From positions 310,001 through 374,000 of the forward strand of contig NZ_CP045928.1 of NCBI RefSeq assembly GCF_009664855.1: a stretch of DNA of 64,000 bases, written 5' to 3'. The notes under the pieces are model-generated. The model did not search any database, was not told the origin of the DNA, and saw nothing but the letters and a program-made list of their open reading frames with translations. Below are positions 9,791 through 18,267 of this stretch, piece by piece; positions within the stretch are counted from its first letter, which is position 1; the number at the start of each line of letters is the position of its first letter. Origin of the DNA: Flavobacterium sp. SLB02 (GTDB taxonomy: Bacteria; Bacteroidota; Bacteroidia; Flavobacteriales; Flavobacteriaceae). The position numbers were made by a program, and so were the translations under genes.

Positions 9791-9845
9791 TTTGCGTTAT
9801 TTTGCGTTATTTGATTTTTATTTTGTTAAATAACGCAAAATAATG
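9791..9845. promoter_or_regulatory. Putative DeoR operator array upstream of nagB
   Basis: TTTGCGTTAT occurs twice in tandem at 9791-9800 and 9801-9810. An inverted unit (TAACGCAAAATAA) follows at 9831-9843. The direct copies are one helical turn apart, so two subunits could bind one DNA face. The array ends about 25 bp before the nagB -7 element. Confidence 0.7.
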
Positions 9846-9867
9846 TATTTGTTCTGTTTTTTGTATC

Positions 9868-9875
9868 TATATTTG
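9868..9875 (+). promoter_or_regulatory. Bacteroidota -7 element of nagB
   Basis: TATATTTG at 9868-9875 matches TAnnTTTG. A TTTG at 9848-9851 could be the -33 element, with 16 bp between them, slightly shorter than usual. The start codon follows 29 bp later. Confidence 0.6.
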
Positions 9876-9904
9876 TTAAAACTAATTTTTAACTAAGATA
9901 TATT

Positions 9905-11830
9905 ATGAAAACGAATACTTCTTTGGCTTACGACATTCCCGGGAAATTTGAAGAAACCAGATTTGAAAAAAATCATAACGTAATTTTTGAAAATTCTGTT
10001 CAGGGATCAAAAATGGTTGCTCAGGAAATAGCCGAATTAATACGTTCAAAACAAGCAAACAATGAATCTTGTGTTTTAGGACTTGCCACGGGATCATCAC
10101 CTATAAAAGTATACGAAGAATTGGTGCGCATGCACAAAGAAGATGGCCTTAGTTTTTACAATGTTATCTCTTTTAATCTGGATGAATATTATCCAATGAC
10201 CAAAGAGAATCGTCAGAGTTACCATTATTTCATGCATCAATATCTTTTTAATCACATCGATATTAAACCGGAAAATGTAAACATTCCTGACGGAACAGTT
10301 GCGATCGAAGAACTGAACCAATATTGCGTTGATTACGAATTGAAAATAAAACAAGCCGGCGGACTTGATTTCCAATTATTAGGAATTGGCCGTACCGGAC
10401 ACGTTGGTTTCAACGAACCTGGATCACACATCAATTCAGGAACCAGAATTATTACATTAGATCACATTACCAGGGTCGATGCTTCATCAGATTTTAATGG
10501 TATCGATAACGTTCCTAAAAGAGCCATCACAATGGGAGTTTCGACAATTCTGAGATCTAAAAGAATTGTGCTTATGGCCTGGGGGCAAAATAAAGCTTCT
10601 ATTATAAAGAGAACGATTCAGGGTGAAATAACCTCAGATGTTCCTGCTACTTTTTTACAAAATCATACTAATGCGACCTTTGTATTAGACCAATTTTCTG
10701 CATCTGAATTAACCCGATTCGAAACACCATGGTTAGTGGGCGGATGTACCTGGACACAGGAATTAAAAAGCAAAGCCATCGTTTGGCTTTGCAGAGAAAC
10801 AAAACAATCGATATTAAAACTTACCGACAGAGATTATAACAATAACGGAATGTCGGATCTATTGGCGCAGGAAGGCTCTGCTTATGATTTGAATATTAAT
10901 ATGTTCAACGTATTGCAGCATACCATTACAGGATGGCCAGGTGGAAAACCCAATACCGATGATTCACATCGTCCGGAAAGAGCCAATCCTGCAAAAAAAC
11001 GAGTAATTCTTTTTAGTCCGCATCCTGATGATGATGTAATTTCGATGGGAGGAACTTTTTCGAAATTAATAAAACAAGGTCATGATGTACATGTTGTATA
11101 TCAAACTTCAGGAAATATTGCTGTTACAGATGATGAGGCTTTAAAATTTGCAGAGGTTGCCAAAGATTTTTTAGGTGAAGCAGAGGCACAAATCAACTTT
11201 AAAGCGGTGATTGATTTTCTGAATAGCAAATCAGAAAACCAGATTGATTCTCTTGAAGTTCGAAAATTAAAAGGGCTTATTAGAAGAAGAGAATCTTACG
11301 CAGCAACAAGATATATTGGTCTAAAAGATGAAAATACACACTTTTTAGATCTTCCGTTTTACGAAACCGGACAAGTCAAGAAAAATCCTTTAGGACCTGA
11401 AGATATTGCTATTGTAAAAGATATTATCGCCAAGATAAAACCTCATCAGGTATTTGCCGCAGGAGATTTAGCAGATCCACACGGAACGCATGAAGTTTGT
11501 CTGAATGCAATTTTTGCTGCCATGAAAGAGCTAAAACCAGAAAAATACATGGATGATTGCTGGTTGTGGTTGTACAGAGGAGCATGGCACGAATGGGATA
11601 TTCATGAAATTGATATGGCCGTTCCGCTTTCTCCATCAGAAGTACTTTTAAAACGTAGCGCGATTTTATACCATCAATCTCAAAAAGACCGAGTAATGTT
11701 TCAAGGTAATGACTCAAGAGAATTCTGGGTGAGAGCCGAAGACCGTAATAAAAATACTGCCATTTTATATGATGATTTAGGATTGGCAGAATACGAAGCA
11801 ATCGAAGCTTTTAAACGTTTTGATTATTAG
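9905..11830 (+). CDS. nagB: Glucosamine-6-phosphate deaminase fused to a LmbE/PIG-L-type deacetylase domain
   Basis: The N-terminal domain (about 30-290) is NagB, which converts glucosamine-6-phosphate to fructose-6-phosphate and ammonia. It shows LGLATGSSPIKVYEEL, the active-site NLDEYYPM and the catalytic GIGRTGHVGFNEPGS. From about residue 365 a second domain begins, with SPHPDDDVISMGG (His at about 373) and DPHGTHEVC, the zinc-binding motifs of PIG-L/LmbE N-deacetylases. At 641 residues the protein is more than twice the length of ordinary NagB. This fusion is known in Bacteroidota. It could supply N-deacetylation and deamination in one polypeptide, though whether the second domain acts on GlcNAc-6P is not established here. 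It is the first gene of the rightward arm, behind the operator array. Confidence 0.93.
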   Translation: MKTNTSLAYDIPGKFEETRFEKNHNVIFENSVQGSKMVAQEIAELIRSKQANNESCVLGLATGSSPIKVYEELVRMHKEDGLSFYNVISFNLDEYYPMTKENRQSYHYFMHQYLFNHIDIKPENVNIPDGTVAIEELNQYCVDYELKIKQAGGLDFQLLGIGRTGHVGFNEPGSHINSGTRIITLDHITRVDASSDFNGIDNVPKRAITMGVSTILRSKRIVLMAWGQNKASIIKRTIQGEITSDVPATFLQNHTNATFVLDQFSASELTRFETPWLVGGCTWTQELKSKAIVWLCRETKQSILKLTDRDYNNNGMSDLLAQEGSAYDLNINMFNVLQHTITGWPGGKPNTDDSHRPERANPAKKRVILFSPHPDDDVISMGGTFSKLIKQGHDVHVVYQTSGNIAVTDDEALKFAEVAKDFLGEAEAQINFKAVIDFLNSKSENQIDSLEVRKLKGLIRRRESYAATRYIGLKDENTHFLDLPFYETGQVKKNPLGPEDIAIVKDIIAKIKPHQVFAAGDLADPHGTHEVCLNAIFAAMKELKPEKYMDDCWLWLYRGAWHEWDIHEIDMAVPLSPSEVLLKRSAILYHQSQKDRVMFQGNDSREFWVRAEDRNKNTAILYDDLGLAEYEAIEAFKRFDY

Positions 11831-11862
11831 TAATTTCTGAAAAGTTAACCTTTTTCAGTGAT

Positions 11863-11895
11863 AAACCTGACGGGTTTTCAAAACCCGTCAGGTTT
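11863..11895. repeat. Intergenic palindrome, copy 2 (GC variant)
   Basis: Inverted repeat with arms AAACCTGACGGGTTTT and AAAACCCGTCAGGTTT after nagB. Compared with the copy at 1164 the arms carry paired substitutions (AACAGG to GACGGG), so the hairpin is kept. A smaller stem (CTGAAAAG/CTTTTTCAG) lies just before it at 11838-11857. Together they may terminate nagB transcription. Confidence 0.7.
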
Positions 11896-11955
11896 AAATA
11901 ACACAATCAAAATAAACTTTTAAAATTACCAACCAAAAGCAAACCAACCAATAAA

Positions 11956-14871
11956 ATGTCCAGTCTTCTCCAATTACAGCAATTATCTGATTCATTAGAA
12001 GGAACTCTTTTTTATGACGAACTTCATAAAAAGTTATACGCTACTGATGCTTCTGCTTATAGAATTATGCCTCAGGCAGTGGCAATCCCAAAATCAGAAG
12101 AAGATATTGTGAAGATCATTCGCTTTGCGGCAAAAAACAAAATTTCGATAACACCCAGAACTGCCGGAACATCTTTGGCAGGACAAACAGTAGGAAACGG
12201 AATAATTGTAGATGTTTCTAAGCATTTTACCAAGATTGTTTCTTTTGATGCCGAAAAGAAAACCATAACGGTTCAGCCCGGAGTAATTCGCGATGAACTG
12301 AATTTATATCTCAAACCACACGGATTGTTTTTTAGTCCAACTACCTCAACAACAAATAGATGTATGATTGGTGGAATGGTCGGTAATAATTCATCTGGAA
12401 CAACTTCGATACGTTATGGGGTTACCCGAGATAAAATTGTAGAGATAAAAGCGGTTTTGAGTGACGGAAGTACTGCCATTTTTAAGGATTTGTCTTCGGA
12501 GGAATTCATGGAAAAAACCAAAGGAGATTCTTTAGAAAGTAAAATTTATAAAACGATTTTCGAGGAACTTTCGAACAAAAAAAATCAGGAAGAAATTAAA
12601 AATGAATTTCCAAAACCTGAAATCCACAGACGAAATACAGGTTATGCGATTGATGCATTATTAAAATCAGAATTATTTTCAGGAACAGAAAACACCATCA
12701 ATTTAGGAAAACTACTTTGCGGAAGCGAAGGAACACTGGCATTTACAACCGAAATTACATTAAAAGTAGATGATTTACCGCCAACAAACAATATCATGGT
12801 TGTGGCGCATTTTCATACCATTCAGGAAAGTTTAGAAGCGGTTGTAACAGCCATGAAACATCATTTGTATACGTGCGAAATGATGGATGATACGATTTTA
12901 GATTGTACCAAAACCAATAGGGAACAGGCTAAAAACCGATTTTTTATTGTGGGAGAACCAAAAGCAGTTATCATGCTTGAAGTAGGATCTCATATCAGCA
13001 TGGAAGATGCGGAGTTGCAAGCCGACGCTTTGATTAAAGATCTTGAAGCTAATAATTTTGGATATGCTTTGCCTAAAATTTACGGAGCCGATATTGATAA
13101 AGTAAATGATGTTCGAAAAGCAGGTTTGGGACTTTTAGGAAGTATTGTTGGCGATGATAAAGCAGCCGATTCAATCGAAGATACAGCGGTTGAACTAAGT
13201 GATCTACCCAATTATATTGCTGATTTTGCTGCCATGATGGAAAGACACGGACAAAGCGCGATTTATTACGCACATGCCGGAGCCGGAGAATTGCATTTAC
13301 GTCCGAAGATCAATTTAAAAACAAAAGAAGGATTACACCAGTTTAGAAATATTTCTACGGAAGTGGCTCATTTGGTGAAAAAATACAGAGGTTCGTTAAG
13401 CGGTGAACATGGCGACGGAATTTTGCGTGGAGAGTTTTTGCCTTTTATGATTGGGGATAAAAACTATGAACTGCTGAAACGAATAAAAAAAGCATTTGAT
13501 CCCAACACAATTTTAAACGTTGGGAAAATTGTAAATGCTTCTAAAATGGATGAAAATCTTCGTTTTGAAGCCGGCAGGGAAGAACCGGAAATAAAAACCA
13601 TTCAGGATTTTTCAGACAGTATGGGCATTTTGCGTGCCGCCGAAAAATGCAATGGTTCTGGTGATTGCAGGAAATTACCATCGGCAGGAGGGACTTTGTG
13701 TCCGAGTTACCGCGCTACCCGAAACGAAAAAGATACTACTCGCGCCAGAGCTAATGCCCTGAGAGAATATCTGACACATTCAGAAAAAGATAACAAATTT
13801 GATCATGAAGAATTATACAAGGTATTTGAGTTGTGCGTAAGCTGTAAAGCCTGTGCCAGCGAATGTCCGAGTAATGTAGATGTGGCGACTTTAAAATCGG
13901 AGTTTTTGTACCAATATCAAAAAGCAAACGGATTTTCTGTTCGAAATAAAATCTTTGCTTTCAATTCAAAACTCAATAAGTTAGGAAGCATTGCGCCTTC
14001 TATGACCAATTTTGTGGCCAATTTGCCTTTGGTTAAAAAAAGTATGGGTATTGCTCCTAAAAGACAGGTTCCTTTATTGGCGCAGACCACTTTTAGAAAA
14101 TGGTACGAAAAAAATAAAAAATCAGCTGGAAATAAGTTATTTGAAAACGGAAAAGTATATCTTTTCTGTGATGAATTTACCAATTATTATGATGTTTCGG
14201 TAGGGATTGATGCGTATGAATTACTAACCAAAATAGGTTATGAAGTAATTGTAATTGATCATGAAGAAAGCGGAAGAGCTTTTATATCGAAAGGTTTTCT
14301 GGAAGAAGCGCAGGATATTGCCAATAAAAATGTGGCTATTTTCAAGGATTTAATTAATGAGAATACTCCATTAATCGGAATAGAGCCTTCGGCTATATTG
14401 ACTTTTAGGGACGAATACATTCGACTGGCCTATGATAAGGAAGCTGCCGAAAAATTATCAAAAAATACCTTTACAATCGAAGAATTCTTTAAAAGAGAAA
14501 TAACAAACGGAAAAATACATTCAGGACAATTTTCGGATACAGAGAAAACAATAAAAATTCACGGACATTGTCATCAAAAGTCATTAAGTACTACCGAAGC
14601 TTCATTTGCCATGCTGAATCTGCCTAAAAACAGTTCGGTTACCATTTATAATTCAGGTTGTTGTGGTATGGCGGGATCATTTGGTTACGAAAAAGAGCAT
14701 TATGAAATTAGTATGCAAATGGGCGAAGATACGCTGTTTCCAAAAATTCGTTCCACCGAAGCTACAACAGCAATTGCCGCTGCAGGAACAAGCTGCAGAC
14801 ACCAGATTTTTGACGGAACCAATAGAAAAGCCATGCATCCGGTCACTATTTTAAGAGATTGCTTGAAATAA
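11956..14871 (+). CDS. FAD-linked oxidase with Fe-S domain, D-lactate / D-2-hydroxyacid dehydrogenase type
   Basis: This 971-residue protein fuses a GlcD-like flavoprotein to a GlcF-like iron-sulfur half. The FAD-binding PCMH domain (about 30-270) has TPRTAGTSLAGQTVGNG and GMVGNNSSGTTSIRYG. The FAD-linked oxidase C-terminal domain ends with SGEHGDGILRGEF. Cysteine motifs CNGSGDCRKLPSAGGTLCPS and CVSCKACASECPS follow, and a C-terminal CCG domain (NSGCCGMAGSFGYE). Such enzymes oxidise D-lactate or D-2-hydroxyglutarate and pass electrons to quinone. In this locus MurQ would release D-lactate, so a D-lactate dehydrogenase role is the economical inference, giving pyruvate. D-2-hydroxyglutarate (YdiJ-like) is the main alternative. 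The gene lies about 125 bp after nagB, with the palindrome between them. Confidence 0.88.
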   Translation: MSSLLQLQQLSDSLEGTLFYDELHKKLYATDASAYRIMPQAVAIPKSEEDIVKIIRFAAKNKISITPRTAGTSLAGQTVGNGIIVDVSKHFTKIVSFDAEKKTITVQPGVIRDELNLYLKPHGLFFSPTTSTTNRCMIGGMVGNNSSGTTSIRYGVTRDKIVEIKAVLSDGSTAIFKDLSSEEFMEKTKGDSLESKIYKTIFEELSNKKNQEEIKNEFPKPEIHRRNTGYAIDALLKSELFSGTENTINLGKLLCGSEGTLAFTTEITLKVDDLPPTNNIMVVAHFHTIQESLEAVVTAMKHHLYTCEMMDDTILDCTKTNREQAKNRFFIVGEPKAVIMLEVGSHISMEDAELQADALIKDLEANNFGYALPKIYGADIDKVNDVRKAGLGLLGSIVGDDKAADSIEDTAVELSDLPNYIADFAAMMERHGQSAIYYAHAGAGELHLRPKINLKTKEGLHQFRNISTEVAHLVKKYRGSLSGEHGDGILRGEFLPFMIGDKNYELLKRIKKAFDPNTILNVGKIVNASKMDENLRFEAGREEPEIKTIQDFSDSMGILRAAEKCNGSGDCRKLPSAGGTLCPSYRATRNEKDTTRARANALREYLTHSEKDNKFDHEELYKVFELCVSCKACASECPSNVDVATLKSEFLYQYQKANGFSVRNKIFAFNSKLNKLGSIAPSMTNFVANLPLVKKSMGIAPKRQVPLLAQTTFRKWYEKNKKSAGNKLFENGKVYLFCDEFTNYYDVSVGIDAYELLTKIGYEVIVIDHEESGRAFISKGFLEEAQDIANKNVAIFKDLINENTPLIGIEPSAILTFRDEYIRLAYDKEAAEKLSKNTFTIEEFFKREITNGKIHSGQFSDTEKTIKIHGHCHQKSLSTTEASFAMLNLPKNSSVTIYNSGCCGMAGSFGYEKEHYEISMQMGEDTLFPKIRSTEATTAIAAAGTSCRHQIFDGTNRKAMHPVTILRDCLK

Positions 14872-14903
14872 TTTCCAGAGTTTTAAATTAAGCTTAATTT
14901 ATC

Positions 14904-14965
14904 TTTTTACCATTAAGAGATTAAGTAATCTAAGCTTTATGAATTGAATATCTTAATGGTAAAAA
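14904..14965. repeat. Long inverted repeat between the oxidase and esterase genes
   Basis: Perfect 15-bp arms, TTTTTACCATTAAGA at 14904-14918 and its complement at 14951-14965, separated by 32 bp. It starts about 30 bp past the oxidase stop. The hairpin could terminate transcription from either side, or be a dispersed intergenic repeat. Confidence 0.6.
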
Positions 14966-15005
14966 AAGAAACTTATTTTGACACAATAATTAATTACAAG
15001 ATTTT

Positions 15006-15830
15006 ATGAAAAAAGCAATCAGTACGCTACTTCTGGCATTCGTCTTTTTTTCTGCGAAAGCAGCTAAAATCGATACCATTCAGGTTTTCAGCGCTTCGAT
15101 GAATAAGAGCATAAAAACCTGTGTCATAACCCCTGATAATTATAAAAAAAGCAATACAAAATTCCCTGTGGTTTATTTGCTTCACGGTTTTAGCGGCAAT
15201 TATGCAACCTGGGTAAAAAGCTTTAAAGAAGTGGGGAAACAGGTCGACCAATATGGCTTTATAGTAATAGGTGTTGACGGAAATTATTCCAGCTGGTATT
15301 TTGACAGTCCGATAGATACGGCGTTTAAATACGAAACTTATGTGGTTAATGAATTAGTACCTTTTGTAGATAAAAATTACAAAACCACTGCCAGCCGCGA
15401 AGGCAGAGCAATATCCGGTCTTAGCATGGGCGGACACGGCGCTTTGTATTTATCCTTTAAACATCAGGATGTATTTGGAGCAGCAGGAAGCATGAGCGGA
15501 GGAGTCGATATTCGTCCGTTTCCTGAAAATTGGGACATAAAAAAACGTTTGGGCAGTATCACCGAATTTCCTGAAAACTGGGAGAAAAATACTGTTACAA
15601 ATATGCTCGATTTGGTAAAAGACAATAAGCTGAAATTGATTATCGATTGTGGTGTTGATGATTTTTTTATGGATGTAAACAGGGAACTTCATAATAAAAT
15701 GCTGGCTCTAAAAATAAATCACGATTATATAGAGCGCCCTGGAAAACATAATATTGAATATTGGGAGAATTCGTTAAAATTTCAATTGTTGTTTTTTGAC
15801 AATTTTTTCAGGGACAATAAAAATAAATAA
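15006..15830 (+). CDS. Exported esterase, alpha/beta hydrolase (esterase D family)
   Basis: This 274-residue protein begins with a signal peptide (AISTLLLAFVFFSAKA) and is likely periplasmic. The hydrolase core has LLHGFSGNYATW (oxyanion region, about 60-71), the nucleophile elbow GLSMGGHGA (Ser at about 142), an acidic residue in DCGVDDFF and the histidine in PGKHNIEYW. This is the pattern of esterase D / tributyrin-esterase-like enzymes, which often remove acetyl or feruloyl groups from sugars. Next to NamZ and GH20 genes it may de-O-acetylate peptidoglycan or other glycans, but the substrate is unknown. It lies about 135 bp after the oxidase with a strong hairpin between, so it may have its own promoter. 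Confidence 0.8.
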   Translation: MKKAISTLLLAFVFFSAKAAKIDTIQVFSASMNKSIKTCVITPDNYKKSNTKFPVVYLLHGFSGNYATWVKSFKEVGKQVDQYGFIVIGVDGNYSSWYFDSPIDTAFKYETYVVNELVPFVDKNYKTTASREGRAISGLSMGGHGALYLSFKHQDVFGAAGSMSGGVDIRPFPENWDIKKRLGSITEFPENWEKNTVTNMLDLVKDNKLKLIIDCGVDDFFMDVNRELHNKMLALKINHDYIERPGKHNIEYWENSLKFQLLFFDNFFRDNKNK

Positions 15831-15887
15831 GAAATTATGTATTGCGATTAACACTAGCAATACATAACTATTGGTTTGGTTACCTAT

Positions 15888-15914
15888 CCTAACAGGTTTT
15901 TTTAACCTGTTAGG
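15888..15914. repeat. Intergenic palindrome, copy 3
   Basis: CCTAACAGGTT and AACCTGTTAGG around a T-rich centre, about 60 bp after the esterase gene. Same family as the copies at 1164 and 17972. Confidence 0.75.
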
Positions 15915-15919
15915 TATTT

Positions 15920-16012
15920 TTTCGCCACAGATTAGAAAGTTTTTTTCGCCACAACTCGCACAAATTGTCACGAATTAAATCTGCTAAATCTGCTGAATCT
16001 GCTTGAGAAAAA
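15920..16012. repeat. Dispersed intergenic repeat of the 'cgccacagatt ... aatctgc' type
   Basis: The stretch contains CGCCACAGATT, CGCCACAACTCGCACAAATT and three overlapping AAATCTGCT units ending in GAGAAAAA. Very similar text recurs at 18009-18127 and 23598-23860, always between genes of the right arm. It looks like a non-coding dispersed repeat; no protein is encoded. Function unknown. Confidence 0.65.
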
Positions 16013-16118
16013 AAATATATGGATTAAAAGAAAGCTTTGCGAACATCTCGTAAAAGCTTTGTGGTTAATCTAACACCATCATAATAGAATTTGTTTCAAA
16101 ATAAATTAAAACAAACCC

Positions 16119-17957
16119 ATGAAATATCTATTTTCCAGAATATTATTAATTTTTATAATTGCGTCAGGCTTCAGCCAAAAAACAGAAAAATCAGGTAACA
16201 TCAAATTTGTACAGCTTACAGATTTGCATGTTTCTCCGGGAAATGAGAATGATTTTTTGCTGCAGAATATTATAAAAGAAATCAATAAATCTGATAATGA
16301 ATTTGTGGTGGTAACAGGAGATTTAACCAATCGTGGCGCCGATGACGAACTTAAAAATGTTGATGCTATTCTTTCGAATTTAAAAATCCCTTATTATGTT
16401 ATTTCAGGAAATCACGAAACCAATTGGAGCGAAAGTGCCGGTTTAACCTATAAAAAAATATGGGGCAGCGACCGCTTTGTATTTTCAAAAGGAGAATATC
16501 TTTTTATCGGATTTCCGTGTGGGCCTTATATGAAAATGGGAGATGGTTTTGTAAAACACGAAGATGTGCTTTGGCTGGATAAAACGTTACAAGACAGCCT
16601 TAAAAACAGCCATAAAAAAGTATTGAATTTTGCGCATTATCCGTTAGACAATAGCGTGAGTAATTACAAAGAAGTACTTTCTGTTTTAGAAAAATATCCT
16701 ACAGTTGTCAGTTTCTGTGGTCACGGACATACTTTAAAAAAATATGATTTTTCCGGTTTGAGTGGTATTATGGGCGCATCGATTACATCCCGCGACGGAA
16801 AAACAAAAAGCTACAATGAGGTAATTATTAGTAAAGATAGCATTAGTATGTATCAGAAGGAATTGGAAAAACCAGGCATTTTTAAATTTTCAGTTCCAAC
16901 GAAACCTTCAAAAATAGAGATTCCAAAAGATACTTTCGACAATAGTTTTCCTCCGTTTATAAAAGATATTGCCTCTATTTATAGTCTTCCTTCTTTCGAT
17001 AAAAAGAACCTTTATTTTGCTAATTCTATTGGTGAAATACAATCAGTCAATTTAAAGAATAAGACTTTGAACTGGAAAACAGAAACAGGAAATGTCATTT
17101 ATTTTTCGCCTGTAATGGTCAAAAATGTTCTTGTTGTGGGTACAATAGAAGGAAATATAGTGGGATTTGATAAAGACTCGGGTCAACAAAAATGGAGCAT
17201 TCCTGTTGGCGGAATTTTGGTTGGTTCGCCGATTGTCGAAAACAATAAACTTTATACAGCGAGTTCTAATGCATTTATTTGTATTGATGCAATTAGCGGA
17301 AAAATAATCTGGCAGAATAAATTACCGGAGTCTTATTCGCAGGGAGTTCCTTTGATACATGGCGATCTAATTATTTTTGGCGCATGGGATACCAATGTTT
17401 ATTGTTTGAATAAAAATACGGGAACGCTCATTTGGAAATGGAATAATGGTAACAATAAACAAGTTTTATATTCTGCCGGAAATGTAAATATGGTGGCATC
17501 AAAAAAACGACTTTATTTGGTTACTCCGGAACGTTTTCTGACGATTTTAGAAATAGAAACCGGTAAAACTCTTTTAAGAACTTCAAAATGGAAAGTTAGG
17601 GAATCGATGGGGAAAGGTCAGGACGGAAAATGGTTTTATGCCAAAACAATGGAAGGCGAACTTTTAAGATTACCGCTTAATGATGATCTGGAACTAACGG
17701 AAGAAAATTTGGTAAACCAAAGCAAAATTTTGGATTTAAAACTAGGATACGAACACAATCCCGCGGGAATATTAGAAAATAAAAATAAGATTTATACAGG
17801 CAGCCGAAAAGGTGAAGTTGTTGTTGTGGATGCTGAAAAATTTGAGATTATAAAACAAATCAATTTAGGAAGTTCCAGTGTAAACGGCTTCTCGGTTGAC
17901 GATCAGGGAAAAGTTTGGACATCGCTTATAGAAGGCGGTATTTATTTATTAGAGTAG
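16119..17957 (+). CDS. Exported metallophosphoesterase fused to a PQQ-type beta-propeller
   Basis: The 612-residue protein starts with a signal peptide ending near GFSQ. Residues about 28-235 are a calcineurin-like phosphoesterase with the metal-binding motifs QLTDLHV, VVTGDLTNRG, ISGNHE, and later FAHYP and CGHGHT. From about residue 280 to the end the protein contains repeated PQQ/pyrrolo-quinoline-like blades, each with a tryptophan-rich end such as TLNWKTETG, QQKWSIPVG, KIIWQNK and TLIWKWNNG. The enzyme probably hydrolyses phosphomonoesters or diesters in the periplasm. The propeller more likely binds a ligand or partner than PQQ. Its place between peptidoglycan-sugar genes suggests action on phosphorylated envelope material, but this is inference. 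Confidence 0.85.
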   Translation: MKYLFSRILLIFIIASGFSQKTEKSGNIKFVQLTDLHVSPGNENDFLLQNIIKEINKSDNEFVVVTGDLTNRGADDELKNVDAILSNLKIPYYVISGNHETNWSESAGLTYKKIWGSDRFVFSKGEYLFIGFPCGPYMKMGDGFVKHEDVLWLDKTLQDSLKNSHKKVLNFAHYPLDNSVSNYKEVLSVLEKYPTVVSFCGHGHTLKKYDFSGLSGIMGASITSRDGKTKSYNEVIISKDSISMYQKELEKPGIFKFSVPTKPSKIEIPKDTFDNSFPPFIKDIASIYSLPSFDKKNLYFANSIGEIQSVNLKNKTLNWKTETGNVIYFSPVMVKNVLVVGTIEGNIVGFDKDSGQQKWSIPVGGILVGSPIVENNKLYTASSNAFICIDAISGKIIWQNKLPESYSQGVPLIHGDLIIFGAWDTNVYCLNKNTGTLIWKWNNGNNKQVLYSAGNVNMVASKKRLYLVTPERFLTILEIETGKTLLRTSKWKVRESMGKGQDGKWFYAKTMEGELLRLPLNDDLELTEENLVNQSKILDLKLGYEHNPAGILENKNKIYTGSRKGEVVVVDAEKFEIIKQINLGSSSVNGFSVDDQGKVWTSLIEGGIYLLE

Positions 17958-17971
17958 TTATGTAGTTAGTT

Positions 17972-17998
17972 ATCCTAACAGGTTTTTAAAACCTGTTA
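17972..17998. repeat. Intergenic palindrome, copy 4
   Basis: CCTAACAGGTTTTTAAAACC followed by TGTTAGG, a near-perfect palindrome 14 bp after the phosphoesterase stop. It matches the core of copy 1 at 1164 and may serve as the terminator here. Confidence 0.75.
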
Positions 17999-18008
17999 GG
18001 TATTTTAT

Positions 18009-18127
18009 TAGCCACAGATTAAAGGATTTAAAGGATTTTTTTCGCCATAGCCCGAGCGACAGCGAACAGGCGAAGCAATTCCACAAATTTCCGTGAATTG
18101 AATCTGCTGAATCTGCGAGAGAAAAAT
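18009..18127. repeat. Dispersed intergenic repeat, second copy
   Basis: GCCACAGATTAAAGGATT, TTTTTTCGCCATAG, then TTCCGTGAATTGAATCTGCTG and AATCTGCGAGAGAAAAA. It is the same repeat type as 15920-16012 and 23598-23860. A following segment (AACTTTGCGTAAAAACCTTG) resembles 16030-16065 in the previous gap. With the palindrome it fills the 310-bp gap; no gene is visible. Confidence 0.65.
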
Positions 18128-18267
18128 AGACTCCAGAAATTACTGAAATAAAGAACTAAACAGATGGAATAGCATAGCGAACTTTGCGTAAAAACCTTGC
18201 GAACTTTGCGGTTAAATCTCCTGCCAAAAAAACATAAAACTATATTAACTAACCAAAAATAATATTT

